From: Streptomyces sp. NBC_01445
GTDB taxonomy: Bacteria > Actinomycetota > Actinomycetes > Streptomycetales > Streptomycetaceae
Reading direction: 5' to 3'
Assembly (NCBI RefSeq): GCF_035918235.1
Contig: NZ_CP109485.1
Location: 6,507,001 to 6,571,000 of the forward strand
DNA: 64,000 nucleotides
The translations under genes were made by a program, and so were the position numbers. Positions 25,637 to 34,871 of this stretch are shown one piece after another. Numbering within the stretch: position 1 is the stretch's first letter; the number at the start of each line of letters is the position of its first letter. The notes beneath the pieces were generated by a model. The model was not told where the DNA came from. It saw nothing but the letters and a program-made list of their open reading frames with translations, and searched no databases.

Positions 25637-25856
25637 GTCGGTGGGCCTCACAACTCTCGCTCGGGTCACCCCGATGCCTTTCCGGCCGGGGGTCCCGGGG
25701 TGGTCCCCCGGGAAATGCAGCACGTGTCCATCGTCTCAGACGACCGGGACGAGGACTTGAGGCTTAGGCCCTGCCCGCCGGCCCTGCCCTTCCAGCACCG
25801 GAGTACACCCCGGACGGGGGCTCGCTCTTACGCCCCAGGCACAGCACAGTGGACGT

Positions 25857-26843
25857 ATGGGCGCACAAGGCACGGACCCGGAGGCGGGAGCCGAGGCGGC
25901 GCGGGCCGCGCTCGTGCGGGAGATCGCCGTGAGCGGGGCCTTCGACGGCGACCCGGCCTGGCGCGAGGTGTTCGAGCAGGTCCCGCGCCATGTGTTCGTG
26001 CCCTACTACTACCTTCCGGCGCCGACCGGCTATCGGCGGCTGTGGCGCGAGGACCCCGACCCGCGGCAGCGGGAGCGCTGGCTGCGCGGCGCCTACGCCG
26101 ACGAGCCGCTCGCCACCCGGGTCCGCGACGGGGAACTGGTCTCGTCCAGCAGCCAGCCGTCCCTGATGGCACGGATGCTCATCGAGCTGGACGTACACGA
26201 GGGGGACCGCGTCCTGGAGATCGGCGCGGGCACCGGCTACAACGCCGCGCTGCTCGCCCGCCGCGCAGGCGACGAGAACGTCACCACGGTCGATCTGGAC
26301 CCGGAGATCACCGAGACCGCGCGCCGGCACCTCGCCGCGGCGGGCTTCCGGCCGGCCGTCGTCACGGGCGACGGTGCGACCGGCTGCCCCGAGCACGCCC
26401 CGTACGACCGGATCATCGCGACCTGCGCACTGCGGGCCGTGCCCAGTGCCTGGCCCGCGCAGTGCCGGCCGGGGGCGCGCATCCTGGCGCCCCTCGCGAC
26501 CGGTCTGATCCTGCTCACGGTGCGCGAGGCCGGCCACGCCGAGGGCCGCTTCCTGCACACGCCCGCCTACTTCGTGCCCCTGCGCGGCGGGACGCAGGGC
26601 GAGGAACCGGTGCAGCACATCGGCGGGCTGCCCCGCAGGGTCATCGCCGACGAGCTGTTCCGGTTCCTGCTCTCGCTGACCGCGGGCCGGCTCGACCCGC
26701 ACGAGGCCCTCGCCCTGTGGGAGCGGGAGGGACGGCCCGTGCGGGAACGGTTCGGCATCACGGTCAGCGGCGAGCTCGAGTGGGCCTGGCTGGACGACCC
26801 CGAAGGGCCGTACGCCTGGTCACTGCGGCCGGACCGGATGTAG
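25857..26843 (+). CDS. protein-L-isoaspartate O-methyltransferase-like methyltransferase
   Basis: A 328-residue PCMT-family enzyme. The N-terminal VPRHVFVP motif, the SSSSQPSLMARML helix entry and the SAM loop VLEIGAGTGYNA (119-130) are those of the isoaspartyl repair methyltransferase family; the standard enzyme is about 210 residues, and the extra C-terminal ~100 residues are typical of the longer actinobacterial members. Repair of damaged proteins or a dedicated peptide methylation are both possible; there is no RiPP gene beside it, so repair is favoured. Weak ribosome site at ATG 25857. Confidence 0.83.
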   Translation: MGAQGTDPEAGAEAARAALVREIAVSGAFDGDPAWREVFEQVPRHVFVPYYYLPAPTGYRRLWREDPDPRQRERWLRGAYADEPLATRVRDGELVSSSSQPSLMARMLIELDVHEGDRVLEIGAGTGYNAALLARRAGDENVTTVDLDPEITETARRHLAAAGFRPAVVTGDGATGCPEHAPYDRIIATCALRAVPSAWPAQCRPGARILAPLATGLILLTVREAGHAEGRFLHTPAYFVPLRGGTQGEEPVQHIGGLPRRVIADELFRFLLSLTAGRLDPHEALALWEREGRPVRERFGITVSGELEWAWLDDPEGPYAWSLRPDRM

Positions 26844-26854
26844 CCGCAGAGGGG

Positions 26855-28120
26855 CTAGCCCCGGTGGATCGTGATCGTCGTCCAGGCGCCCACGTGCACC
26901 CGGTCGCCGTCCTGGAGCGGCACGGGGACGAAGGGCTGGATGGGCTCGTCGCCGCCGTTGACCGTGGTGCCGTTCGTCGAGTTCTGGTCGACGACCGCCC
27001 ATGATCCGTCCGGCTGCTGTACCAGCACCGCGTGCTGATGCGAGACGCCCGGGTCCTCCGGCGGCACCGACAGATCGATGTCGGGGGTGTCGCCCGTGGA
27101 GTGGCGGCGACGGCCGATCGTCAGCTGGTTCCCGGTGAGCCGGCGCTGCTGCTCGGGCGAGTACGCCGGCAGGTTCAGGCCCGAGGCCTCGGGCCCGCTG
27201 CGGTGCATCATCGCCATGAAGTACTCGCGGTCCGGGCCGATCGTCGCGCTCCAGGAAACCGGCTGCTGCTGGAAACCCTGGGGCGCCTGAGGGGCCTGGG
27301 TCTGCTGCGGCGGCGGGAAGCCCTGCGGGCCGCCCGGCGCCTCGGTCGCACCGGGACCCGGACCCTGCTGCGCCGGGGCCGACGGGGGTGAGAGCACCCA
27401 GTCGTCACCGCCGCCGAAGGACGGACCCGAGGGACCCGGGGGAGGCGGCGGACCCTGCGGGCGGCCGGTCTCCTGCGGGAACGCGGGCGGGGCGGGCGGA
27501 CCCGGCTGCTGGAATGCCTGCGGGGCCGCCGGCGTACCTGGCTGCTGGAATGCCTGCGGGGCGCCACCCGTGCGGGGACCCGGCGGGGGCGGCGGGCCCT
27601 GCGCCGCGTCGCCGCCGAACGGCGGGATCGGCTCGGCGGGCCGGTTCATCTGCGAGGGCCGCGAGCCCTGGTACTCGAACGAGTCACCGGGACCGGGCGG
27701 CTGCTGCTGGAAGCGGAGCGCCGGGTTCGGGCCGACGGGGCCCTGGCCGGGACCTTGACCGGGACCTTGACCGGGGCCGGGCATCGGCGGGTTCGGCGCG
27801 GCCGGCGTGTAGGACGTGGCCGTGTTCGTCAGGAAGTTCCACCGGCACTCCTCGCAGAACGGCGCGCCGCCCTCACGGGGCGTGCGGCACTGCGGGCACA
27901 GCTCGGGGCCGGCGCCGGGCGGCGGAGCGGACTGCCCCGCGTTCGCCGGCGGCGGGTAGCCGTAGCCGGGAGGCGGGGTCTGGCCACCCTGCGGGTAGCC
28001 GTAACCGGCGGCCGCGGGCGGCGGCGGAGGGGGCGGGGGTACGGCACCGGCCATGCGGTGACCGCAGACCTCGCACCAGTCGTCGGAACCCGACTGGTGT
28101 CCGTTCGGGCAGGTCGGCAT
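26855..28120 (-). CDS. zinc-ribbon, proline-rich FHA-domain protein
   Basis: A 421-residue protein. Two zinc ribbons open it (CPNGH..CEVCG at 4-20 and CPQCRTPREGG..CEECR at about 75-95), then a long low-complexity Pro/Gly/Gln region with GPGQ and QAFQQPG repeats, then a C-terminal FHA domain (about 325-421: TIGRRR, SHQHAVL, STNGTTVNG) that binds phosphothreonine. It lacks the N-terminal TPET-type phosphosite of GarA/OdhI, so it is not simply that inhibitor. Last gene of the kinase/phosphatase operon; probably a reader of PknG phosphorylation. Confidence 0.88.
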   Translation of the reverse strand: MPTCPNGHQSGSDDWCEVCGHRMAGAVPPPPPPPPAAAGYGYPQGGQTPPPGYGYPPPANAGQSAPPPGAGPELCPQCRTPREGGAPFCEECRWNFLTNTATSYTPAAPNPPMPGPGQGPGQGPGQGPVGPNPALRFQQQPPGPGDSFEYQGSRPSQMNRPAEPIPPFGGDAAQGPPPPPGPRTGGAPQAFQQPGTPAAPQAFQQPGPPAPPAFPQETGRPQGPPPPPGPSGPSFGGGDDWVLSPPSAPAQQGPGPGATEAPGGPQGFPPPQQTQAPQAPQGFQQQPVSWSATIGPDREYFMAMMHRSGPEASGLNLPAYSPEQQRRLTGNQLTIGRRRHSTGDTPDIDLSVPPEDPGVSHQHAVLVQQPDGSWAVVDQNSTNGTTVNGGDEPIQPFVPVPLQDGDRVHVGAWTTITIHRG

Positions 28121-28155
28121 GTCGGCGCTTCCCCCTCCGTTACTTCGCTACGTCA

Positions 28156-29487
28156 TCACTTCTTGACACGGACAGTCTTCGTGGACCGGGTCTCGAGGGT
28201 CATTTCGTCAGCCTCGGCGACCTTGGCCTTCAATCGAACAGTACCTTCCGCGGCGTCGACCACGTCCACCACCTTCGAGAGCAGTTTGGCCGTATCCGCG
28301 TTCCCGGAGGCCGCGGCGAGCTGCACCGCGCGCCCCAGCTTGGCCGTCGCCCCGTCCGCGTCGCCCGCTTTGCGGGCATCCAGACCCTGCTGGATGACCT
28401 GTGCCAGTTCCGCCTGACCCGTGTAGTGCGCGACCTGCGGATTGATCGACGTGGACGCCGTCATGTCGTCCGTCCACACGGCCCGTACGAGTCCCTGCGC
28501 CAGGTTCTGCACGCCGCCGTCGGCCCCCGGGACCACCAGCGAGACGCGGCCCGCCAGCATCTCCTGGCCGAGCTCGGCGTTCGGGACCTGTACGCAGACG
28601 TGGTAGTCGCGGGACTCGTCGCCCCACGAACCCGTCGGGTAGTCGCCCGCGCGGGGCCCCACCTCGACGCGACGGTCCGTCAACTCCTCGACGGTGGGCG
28701 CCACTTGCTTCACGAACTTGATCTCGGCGCCGAGCGGCGTCCACAGCCGCAGCGCGACGTCCGCGACCTCCTTGCCCATCGCCGTCTCCATCATCCGCGT
28801 GAAGTCGGCGGCCAGGCCCGCCGGGTCCGCGACGATGTCGGCGCTGCCGAGCATGGCCGAGGCGATCCCCGTGACCTCCTTGACCTCCCAGTCCGTCCCC
28901 ACGCCGCGCGCGTCGCACGTGAAGCGGCCCGCGCACGCGTCGAGCGCGGCCTTCAGGTCCTCGGGCGACTCGTGCTCGTTGCGCCCGTCGGTCAGCAGGA
29001 TGCCGTGCCGTATCGACACGTCGGCGGCGGACAGGAGCCGGTCGGCGAGGCGCAGCCAGGTGCCGATCGCGGTGCCGCCGCCCGCGGACAGCTTGCGCAG
29101 GGCCTGCTTGGCCTGGTCGCGGGTCTGCGCGTCGGCGACCGCGAGCCGGCCACCTCCAGGGAAGACCTCCTTCGCCACATGCGTCCCGCCGATCACGGCG
29201 AAGTGCACACCGTCGCGCAGGGTGTCGATCGCGGCGGCGGTGGCGTCACGGGCGTTGCGCATCTTCGTCGGCGGGTAGTCCATCGAGCCCGAGCAGTCGA
29301 CCATCAGCGCGACCGCCGTGTCGGCCCCCCGGCCCGCGGCGTAGAACTGCGGAGCGGCCACCGCGCCGCCGCCCGTCGACGTCACGGTCACGATCGCGTT
29401 GACCTCGCGGCCGCCCTCCGGCAGGAACTCGTTCTGGTAGACGTCGACCGAGAACTGCGGAGCGTTCGACTTAGAGAACTTGGCCAT
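28156..29487 (-). CDS. VWA-domain protein
   Basis: A 443-residue protein with a von Willebrand A domain. The MIDAS motif is DCSGS (Asp64, Ser66, Ser68), with further metal ligands in GGGTAIG and LLTDGRNEH. N- and C-terminal beta-rich regions follow the pattern of TerY/YfbK-like VWA proteins. No signal peptide or span, so cytoplasmic. VWA proteins act as metal-dependent scaffolds; here it lies between PP2C and the FHA protein in the operon, suggesting assembly of a phospho-signalling complex. GGGGGG before ATG. Confidence 0.87.
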   Translation of the reverse strand: MAKFSKSNAPQFSVDVYQNEFLPEGGREVNAIVTVTSTGGGAVAAPQFYAAGRGADTAVALMVDCSGSMDYPPTKMRNARDATAAAIDTLRDGVHFAVIGGTHVAKEVFPGGGRLAVADAQTRDQAKQALRKLSAGGGTAIGTWLRLADRLLSAADVSIRHGILLTDGRNEHESPEDLKAALDACAGRFTCDARGVGTDWEVKEVTGIASAMLGSADIVADPAGLAADFTRMMETAMGKEVADVALRLWTPLGAEIKFVKQVAPTVEELTDRRVEVGPRAGDYPTGSWGDESRDYHVCVQVPNAELGQEMLAGRVSLVVPGADGGVQNLAQGLVRAVWTDDMTASTSINPQVAHYTGQAELAQVIQQGLDARKAGDADGATAKLGRAVQLAAASGNADTAKLLSKVVDVVDAAEGTVRLKAKVAEADEMTLETRSTKTVRVKK

Positions 29488-29568
29488 GGTTGTTGGTCCC
29501 CCCCTACACCTTCGTGCACCTACGTGGAACTTCCCCGACGACCCGGCGACTTCCCCGCGCCGCCCGGT

Positions 29569-30894
29569 CTACGCCGATCCTGCCCCCGCGGGCGGTACGG
29601 GGAACGGCAGCACGGCCACTGTTACGTTGTCGTGCCCGCCGCCGTCGAGCGCGTGGCCCACCAGGACCTGGGCGCTGTGCAGCGGACGGTGCGCCGCGTC
29701 GGCCGGGATGACCCTGGCCATCTCCTCCGCGGCTTCCGCGTAGTTCCACAGCCCGTCCGTGCACACCACGACCACCCCGGGACGGTCCGGCTTGAACGAG
29801 GCCGTGTGCGGCTCCAGTTCGTAGGCGTCCGCGCCGAGCCAGCCCGTGATCGCGTGGGCGCGCTCGTCCGCGTACGCCTCCGCCTCGTTCATCAGGCCTG
29901 CCGCGACCATCTGCGCCGCCCACGAGTCGTCCTCGGTGAGGCGGGCCGCGGGGGCCGTGCGGTCGTCGGGCACCCAGTAGGCGCGCGAGTCGCCGACCCA
30001 GCCGACGATCAGCAGGTCCTTGGCGACGATCGCGCCGACCAGCGTGCACGCGGGCGCGTTCTGGTGGGGGGCGTGCTCACGGGCCGAACCGGGCTCCTGA
30101 GCCAGGGTGTTGACCGCCTCGGCCGCCACGACGATCGCGTCGTGCATGGCCTGCTGCGGATGCGTGCCGCGCGGCAGGGACTCCAGGAGCGCCTCGCTCG
30201 CGGCGCGCGACGCGGCGAGGGACGCCTCGTCGGGGCGGGTGGCCGAGGAGACGCCGTCGCAGACGATCGAGACGACGGACGGTGTCCCGTCGGGCAGCGC
30301 GGCCGACGCGATCGCGAACGCGTCCTCGTTGCGGTGGTGGCGCAGCCCCCGGTCGCTGACCGCGGCGACCGCGCCCAGCTCCTGCTCCATGTGATCGCGC
30401 TCGCGCGGCTGCGCGTGCCCGCAGTTCTCGCAGTAGCCGTCCCGGTCGACCTGCCCGGCGCGGCACGCCACGCAGAGCTTCGTGCCCGCGGGCGGGGTCG
30501 CGAGCGACTCGGGCGGCACGGTACGGGGATCGGGGGCGGGCAGCGTGTAGTCGCCGGCGGCGGACTCACCCGCCTGCTCGGGGACCCCGTCGAAGCGCAT
30601 GGCCGACGGCAGTTCGGAGCCGCCCGAGTCGGTGCCCTGGAGGTCGGTGGGCAGATGCACGGGCGCCGGGGTGTCGGAGCTGTCGAGCTCGGGGGCGGAG
30701 GGCCAGTCCACGGCGGGATTCCCCGCCGGCACCGCGCCGTCCGCGGCCGGCGTGAGCGCCGGCAGGTCGTCCGGCGGGGCCGGCACCGCCGACAGGTCGT
30801 ACCCGCACGCGCCGCAGAAGCGGTCACCCGACTCGAGGGGCTCCTCGCAGCTGGGGCACGTCGACATGGCCGTCGGCCGAGGCATCTGCGACAT
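29569..30894 (-). CDS. PP2C family Ser/Thr phosphatase with zinc ribbon
   Basis: A 441-residue phosphatase. An N-terminal zinc ribbon (CPSCEEPLESGDRFCGACG) and a second CxxC pair (CVACRAG ... CENCG) precede the PPM domain (about 195-435) with all metal motifs: SDRGLRHHRNEDA, VCDGVSS, VGDSRAYW, VVCTDGLWNY and GGHDNVTV. It should remove phosphates set by the upstream PknG-like kinase, whose stop is 4 bp before this ATG. The fact that kinase, phosphatase and FHA protein all carry zinc ribbons suggests a shared docking surface. Confidence 0.9.
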   Translation of the reverse strand: MSQMPRPTAMSTCPSCEEPLESGDRFCGACGYDLSAVPAPPDDLPALTPAADGAVPAGNPAVDWPSAPELDSSDTPAPVHLPTDLQGTDSGGSELPSAMRFDGVPEQAGESAAGDYTLPAPDPRTVPPESLATPPAGTKLCVACRAGQVDRDGYCENCGHAQPRERDHMEQELGAVAAVSDRGLRHHRNEDAFAIASAALPDGTPSVVSIVCDGVSSATRPDEASLAASRAASEALLESLPRGTHPQQAMHDAIVVAAEAVNTLAQEPGSAREHAPHQNAPACTLVGAIVAKDLLIVGWVGDSRAYWVPDDRTAPAARLTEDDSWAAQMVAAGLMNEAEAYADERAHAITGWLGADAYELEPHTASFKPDRPGVVVVCTDGLWNYAEAAEEMARVIPADAAHRPLHSAQVLVGHALDGGGHDNVTVAVLPFPVPPAGAGSA

Positions 30895-30898
30895 CAAC

Positions 30899-33475
30899 TC
30901 ACACCCACGTCCGTGGACGGTAACGGTTCGCCCGCTCCACCAGTTCGATCCTCTCCTCGCCAACCTGAGCGAGCCTGGCCAATGTCCGGTACGAGCGCTC
31001 GAGGCCGAGACGCAGCCCCCGCTCGTCCAGATCGTTCCCCAGCACCAGGGTCCTCACGGGTCCCTGGTGTGGAGCGGAACCTTGACTACCGGAGAGTACC
31101 CAGTCGAGCGCCGTGCCAAGGACCTCGGTGGACAACCGCTCCCGGCGCACCGCGTCGAGGCCGAACCCGTCCAGCGCCTCGACCTGGCCCGCCGCGGCCG
31201 TCAGGTCGTCGAGCAGCGGCCCGTGCGCGGCGGCCGCCTCCGCCATCCGCTGCCGCAGTCTGGCCCGCACCGCGGCGACCCGGGCCGCCGTGTAGTGGAT
31301 CGACGACTCCGGTACGGACTCCAGGGTGTGCACGGCGCCGTGCCGGTCGCCCGCGGCGAGCTGCACCCGGGCCAGGCCGAACGCGGCGCTCACATAGCTG
31401 GGGTCGGTGGCCCAGACGAGGCGGTAGTACTCCGCCGCGTTGTCCAGCTGGCCGAGTACCTCCGCGCACACGCCGAGCGCGAGCTTCGGGGCGGGCTCAC
31501 CCGGGAACGCGTCGTAGATCGCGTCGAACGACAGGGCCGCGTTCGTGTGGTCGCCGGTCGCGAGCGCCGCGACCCCGCGGTACCAGACGACCCGCCAGTC
31601 GTCCGGGTGCTGCGCCTCCAGCTCCGCCAACGCATGGGCGGCGGAGACCAGTTCACCCATTTCGAGGCGGGCCCGCAGCTCACGCAGGCGCAGTTCCAAG
31701 GAGGTGGCGGGCGCGGCGCGCAGCGCGGTGATGAGCTCGCCCGGAGCGGACGCCATGAGCCCCGCGAGGAACCCGGCGTTCGGGTCGCCGGGGTCGACCC
31801 TCGGCACGGGGAGCGCGAGCGCGGTGGCGGCGGCGTTGAGGGGCTTCACCAACGAGGCGGGGGCGCCGGGCGAGCCAGGGGAGCCGGGAGTGCCCGGGAG
31901 CGCGGTGGGCACGCCGGCCGACGGGAGTGCGGGCGCGGCCTGCTGTGCACCCCGTCCCTTCCGTCGCACCGGCTCCGCCCGTACCCCGAACCGCGACACA
32001 TCGCCCGTCAGCTGCGCGAACAACTCCGTGTCCGTGACCTTGACCTCGGGCCCGAACAGCGTCGAGAGCGCAGGCCGCGGACGGCCCGTCTGGAGGGCCA
32101 CGACCTCGCGCAGTACGCCGGTGAGCTGCTCCGCCATCTCCTGCGCGGACGCGAACCGGCGGGCGGGGTCGGGGTCGGTGGCGCGTACGAGCAGCCGGTA
32201 GAACGACTCGTACGTGCGGAAGACCTCGATGCTGTCGGGGTCGGGCAGGGAGTCCGCGAAGACGTTCGTGTAGCCCTGGAAGTCGAAGGTCAGGACGGCC
32301 AGTGTGCGCGCCACCGTGTACAGGTCGGAGGCGACCGAGGGGCCGACGTCCGCGACCTCGGGCGCCTGGTAGCCCACGGTCCCGTAGATCGCCGACTCGT
32401 CGTCGTCCATCCTGCGGACCGCGCCCATGTCGATGAGCTTGAGCTGGTCCTCCGTCTGGATCGCGTTGTCGACCTTGAAGTCGCAGTACAGGAGGTTGCG
32501 GCTGTGCAGGTGCCCGAGCGCCTCCAGCGCCTCGATCCCGTACGCGCAGGCCTGCTCGACCGGGAGCGGGTCGCGCTTGCCGGTCGGGGTGCGGCGCCCG
32601 TTGGCGATCTCCTTGAGGGACTTGCCGCCTACGTACTCCATGACGATGTAGCCGTCCATGGAGCCGGTGCGCTGGTCGAGGTGCTCGACGAAGTTGTAGA
32701 TGCGGACGATGTTCGCGTGCTCGATCTCGGCGAGGAAGCGCCGCTCCGAGATCGCCGCCGCCATGGCGTCCTGGTCACCCGTGTCGAGGAGGCCCTTGAG
32801 GACGACCCAGCGGTCGGAGACCGCGCGGTCCACGGCGAGATAGACCCAGCCGAGCCCGCCGTGCGCGAGGCAGCCCACCACCTCGTACTGGCCGTGCACG
32901 ATGTCGCCCGTACGCAGCTTCGGCACGAACGAGTACGGGTGGCCGCACTTCGTGCAGAACCCCTCCGTGCGGCCCGGGCGTTCGCCGCGCGCGCGGCCCA
33001 CCGGCGCCCCGCAGTCCGAGCGCGAGCAGAATCGCTTCCGCTCGGGAACCTCGGGGTTCTCCTGCACCATCGCCCGCGGGTCGGGCCGCGGCACGTCCGG
33101 CACCTGGACCAGGCCGACGCCGAGGCGCCCGCGGCCCGACGACGCGGCCGAGGCGCCCGAACTGCGCACCGACACCGACCGCGACGTCGACTGCCCCGAC
33201 AGGGAGCGCGACAGCCGGCCCGAGACCGACCGGCGCGACTGCGAGGAGCGCGACGAGGAGCGCGAGCTGGCCCGCGACGACCGCGAACTGCTGCGCGCAC
33301 TCGAGCTGTTGGAACCCCGGCCGCCGCCCGTGATGCCCGTCGGCGACGACCCCACCATGCCCGTCGGCGAGACCACCGGGGCCAGACCGCAGGTGTCGCA
33401 GTACAGCTCCCCGCCGCCCACGTCCTCGTACGAACCCACGCACCCGGGACGCTGGCACTGCCGCTGCTCGCTCAT
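30899..33475 (-). CDS. pknG: PknG-like Ser/Thr protein kinase
   Basis: An 858-residue soluble kinase with the PknG layout. A first zinc ribbon is at 7-29, a Ser/Arg-rich stretch at 55-108 and a rubredoxin-like metal site at C150, C155, C174 and C177. The kinase domain is at about 197-470 with atypical motifs (HGGLGWVYLA loop, catalytic YCDFKVDN, IDMGAVR in place of DFG), and TPR helices are at about 600-840. In Mycobacterium and Corynebacterium PknG phosphorylates GarA/OdhI to relieve inhibition of 2-oxoglutarate dehydrogenase. ATG 33475 overlaps the upstream stop by ATGA. Ser/Arg-rich insert is an addition to the canonical protein. Confidence 0.92.
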   Translation of the reverse strand: MSEQRQCQRPGCVGSYEDVGGGELYCDTCGLAPVVSPTGMVGSSPTGITGGGRGSNSSSARSSSRSSRASSRSSSRSSQSRRSVSGRLSRSLSGQSTSRSVSVRSSGASAASSGRGRLGVGLVQVPDVPRPDPRAMVQENPEVPERKRFCSRSDCGAPVGRARGERPGRTEGFCTKCGHPYSFVPKLRTGDIVHGQYEVVGCLAHGGLGWVYLAVDRAVSDRWVVLKGLLDTGDQDAMAAAISERRFLAEIEHANIVRIYNFVEHLDQRTGSMDGYIVMEYVGGKSLKEIANGRRTPTGKRDPLPVEQACAYGIEALEALGHLHSRNLLYCDFKVDNAIQTEDQLKLIDMGAVRRMDDDESAIYGTVGYQAPEVADVGPSVASDLYTVARTLAVLTFDFQGYTNVFADSLPDPDSIEVFRTYESFYRLLVRATDPDPARRFASAQEMAEQLTGVLREVVALQTGRPRPALSTLFGPEVKVTDTELFAQLTGDVSRFGVRAEPVRRKGRGAQQAAPALPSAGVPTALPGTPGSPGSPGAPASLVKPLNAAATALALPVPRVDPGDPNAGFLAGLMASAPGELITALRAAPATSLELRLRELRARLEMGELVSAAHALAELEAQHPDDWRVVWYRGVAALATGDHTNAALSFDAIYDAFPGEPAPKLALGVCAEVLGQLDNAAEYYRLVWATDPSYVSAAFGLARVQLAAGDRHGAVHTLESVPESSIHYTAARVAAVRARLRQRMAEAAAAHGPLLDDLTAAAGQVEALDGFGLDAVRRERLSTEVLGTALDWVLSGSQGSAPHQGPVRTLVLGNDLDERGLRLGLERSYRTLARLAQVGEERIELVERANRYRPRTWV
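33150..33313 (-). repeat. Ser/Arg-rich low-complexity segment in pknG
   Basis: Codes for about 54 residues made almost only of Ser and Arg (SSSRSSRAS, RSSSRSSQS and so on) between the first zinc ribbon and the rubredoxin site of the kinase. The DNA is built of TCG/CGC/AGC-type codons in irregular repeats. Confidence 0.8.
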
Positions 33476-34788
33476 GATTCCCCCCTCCGGTCGGCGGGAC
33501 CGCCCTGTTCGGGCACCCGCGGGACCAATACGTCGGCGGCCGCCCGCTGGTACCGCAGGACCGCGTCCTCGGCCGCGCGCAGATCGCAGGGCGCGCTCCA
33601 CAGCATCCGCCGGGCCGCGTCGTAACGCTCCACGAGCAGCGGGTCCTCGGCGAACCCGAGCCGCGCCACCTTCGCCTTGTAGGCGTCGAGACGGCCGCGC
33701 AGCTCGGCGCGGACCGCCAAAGGCTGTGTGACCTCCGTCAACGACTCGCGCGCCCGCAGGAGTTCGTCCTCGGCCTTGGTCTCCAGGCTCTCCAGAAGCG
33801 GTGAGAGCCGGTGCCACTGGGCGGATCTGCGGTACTCGGCCGCCGTCGCCAGCTGCTCCTGGAGCGCCGTCGGCGGGCCGCTGACCGCGGGCACCTCGAA
33901 CGCGGCGATCTTGGCGAGGACCTCGCCGCGCGCGGACCGCGCCTCGGCGAGCGTGCGGTCGGCGCGCGAGAGGACGTCCCGCAGCCTGCCGAGCCGGACC
34001 TCCGCGTCCTGCCGCACGGTCAGCACCGCGTCGATCTCGCGGCGCACCTCCTCCAGCGCCTGCGCCTCACGGTCGTACGCCGTCGTGTCGGGCCGACCGC
34101 CGCCGGGCGCCGAACTGCCGGGTGCGGAACGCCAGTACGCCAGCGGATCGGACACGACGTCCTCCCGCAGCCGCGTCAGCGCGTGCGTGATCCGCTCCAG
34201 GTCGTCGCCCGAGGGGTGCTCACCCGGCCGTACGCCGACGGAGTGCGCGAGCTGACGCGTGCGGCCCAGCTCGGCGGCGAGGAGGTCTATGCGGGCGGGC
34301 AGCGCCGACCAGACGGCGTCGGCGGCGACCACCATGTCGAGCGAGCTCGCGTACAGGTCGTTCATCCGCTCGACCAGGTCGGCGAGCGTGAACCGGTCGC
34401 TGAGCCGGGCGGGGCCGGTGAGCGACGCGGGCGTGGAGGGGCCGCTTCCGGCGACGGTCACGCTCTCGCCGCGCAGCAGCTCGGTCAGCTCGACGAGGTC
34501 CTCACGGCTCGACCAGCGGCGCCGCGCCCGTATCTCACGGGCGGAGCGCAGGGCGGCCGTGTACGCGTCGAAGTACGTCCACAGCAGGGTGATCGCCTGA
34601 TCCGCGGCGGCCCAGCGCTCATGGGTGGTGCCGGTCAGCCGCGCGCCTTCGAGGAGTCTGCGGCCCGCGTGGTCCTGGAGGGCGAACAGTGACGTCTCGA
34701 TCGCCTCGTGCTCCGCGCCGAGCCGAGCCAGCGCACGGTCCACCTCGTCCCGGTCCATCACCGGACCGGGGGGTCCCGTGACGCCCAT
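33472..34788 (-). CDS. coiled-coil protein of the PknG operon
   Basis: A 438-residue hydrophilic, strongly helical protein with long Ala/Glu/Arg/Leu heptad-like stretches (for example LEEVRREIDAVLTVRQDAEV around 245-265 and a second block at about 290-400). No signal, membrane span or catalytic motif. Not recognised by name. It starts with GAGAGG before ATG 34788 and its stop overlaps the pknG start. Its steady place between the binding-protein gene and pknG suggests a scaffold linking the membrane sensor to the kinase (inference). Confidence 0.75.
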   Translation of the reverse strand: MGVTGPPGPVMDRDEVDRALARLGAEHEAIETSLFALQDHAGRRLLEGARLTGTTHERWAAADQAITLLWTYFDAYTAALRSAREIRARRRWSSREDLVELTELLRGESVTVAGSGPSTPASLTGPARLSDRFTLADLVERMNDLYASSLDMVVAADAVWSALPARIDLLAAELGRTRQLAHSVGVRPGEHPSGDDLERITHALTRLREDVVSDPLAYWRSAPGSSAPGGGRPDTTAYDREAQALEEVRREIDAVLTVRQDAEVRLGRLRDVLSRADRTLAEARSARGEVLAKIAAFEVPAVSGPPTALQEQLATAAEYRRSAQWHRLSPLLESLETKAEDELLRARESLTEVTQPLAVRAELRGRLDAYKAKVARLGFAEDPLLVERYDAARRMLWSAPCDLRAAEDAVLRYQRAAADVLVPRVPEQGGPADRRGES

Positions 34789-34871
34789 CGATCACCTCTC
34801 CGTTCACATCGCTGCCGCCGGCCGCCGTCGGCCGCCGCTGTGCAGTTGCCGCAAGTAGCGCCCGGCCGGGG

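Noticed and set aside
25857..26843. RiPP maturation methyltransferase
   Set aside because: The PCMT fold occurs in such systems, but no precursor peptide, grasp ligase or cyclase is nearby.
27388..31731. 1447-residue plus-strand open frame
   Set aside because: Antisense shadow of the FHA, VWA, PP2C and PknG genes; low-complexity Arg/Gly composition, no ribosome site, no domain.
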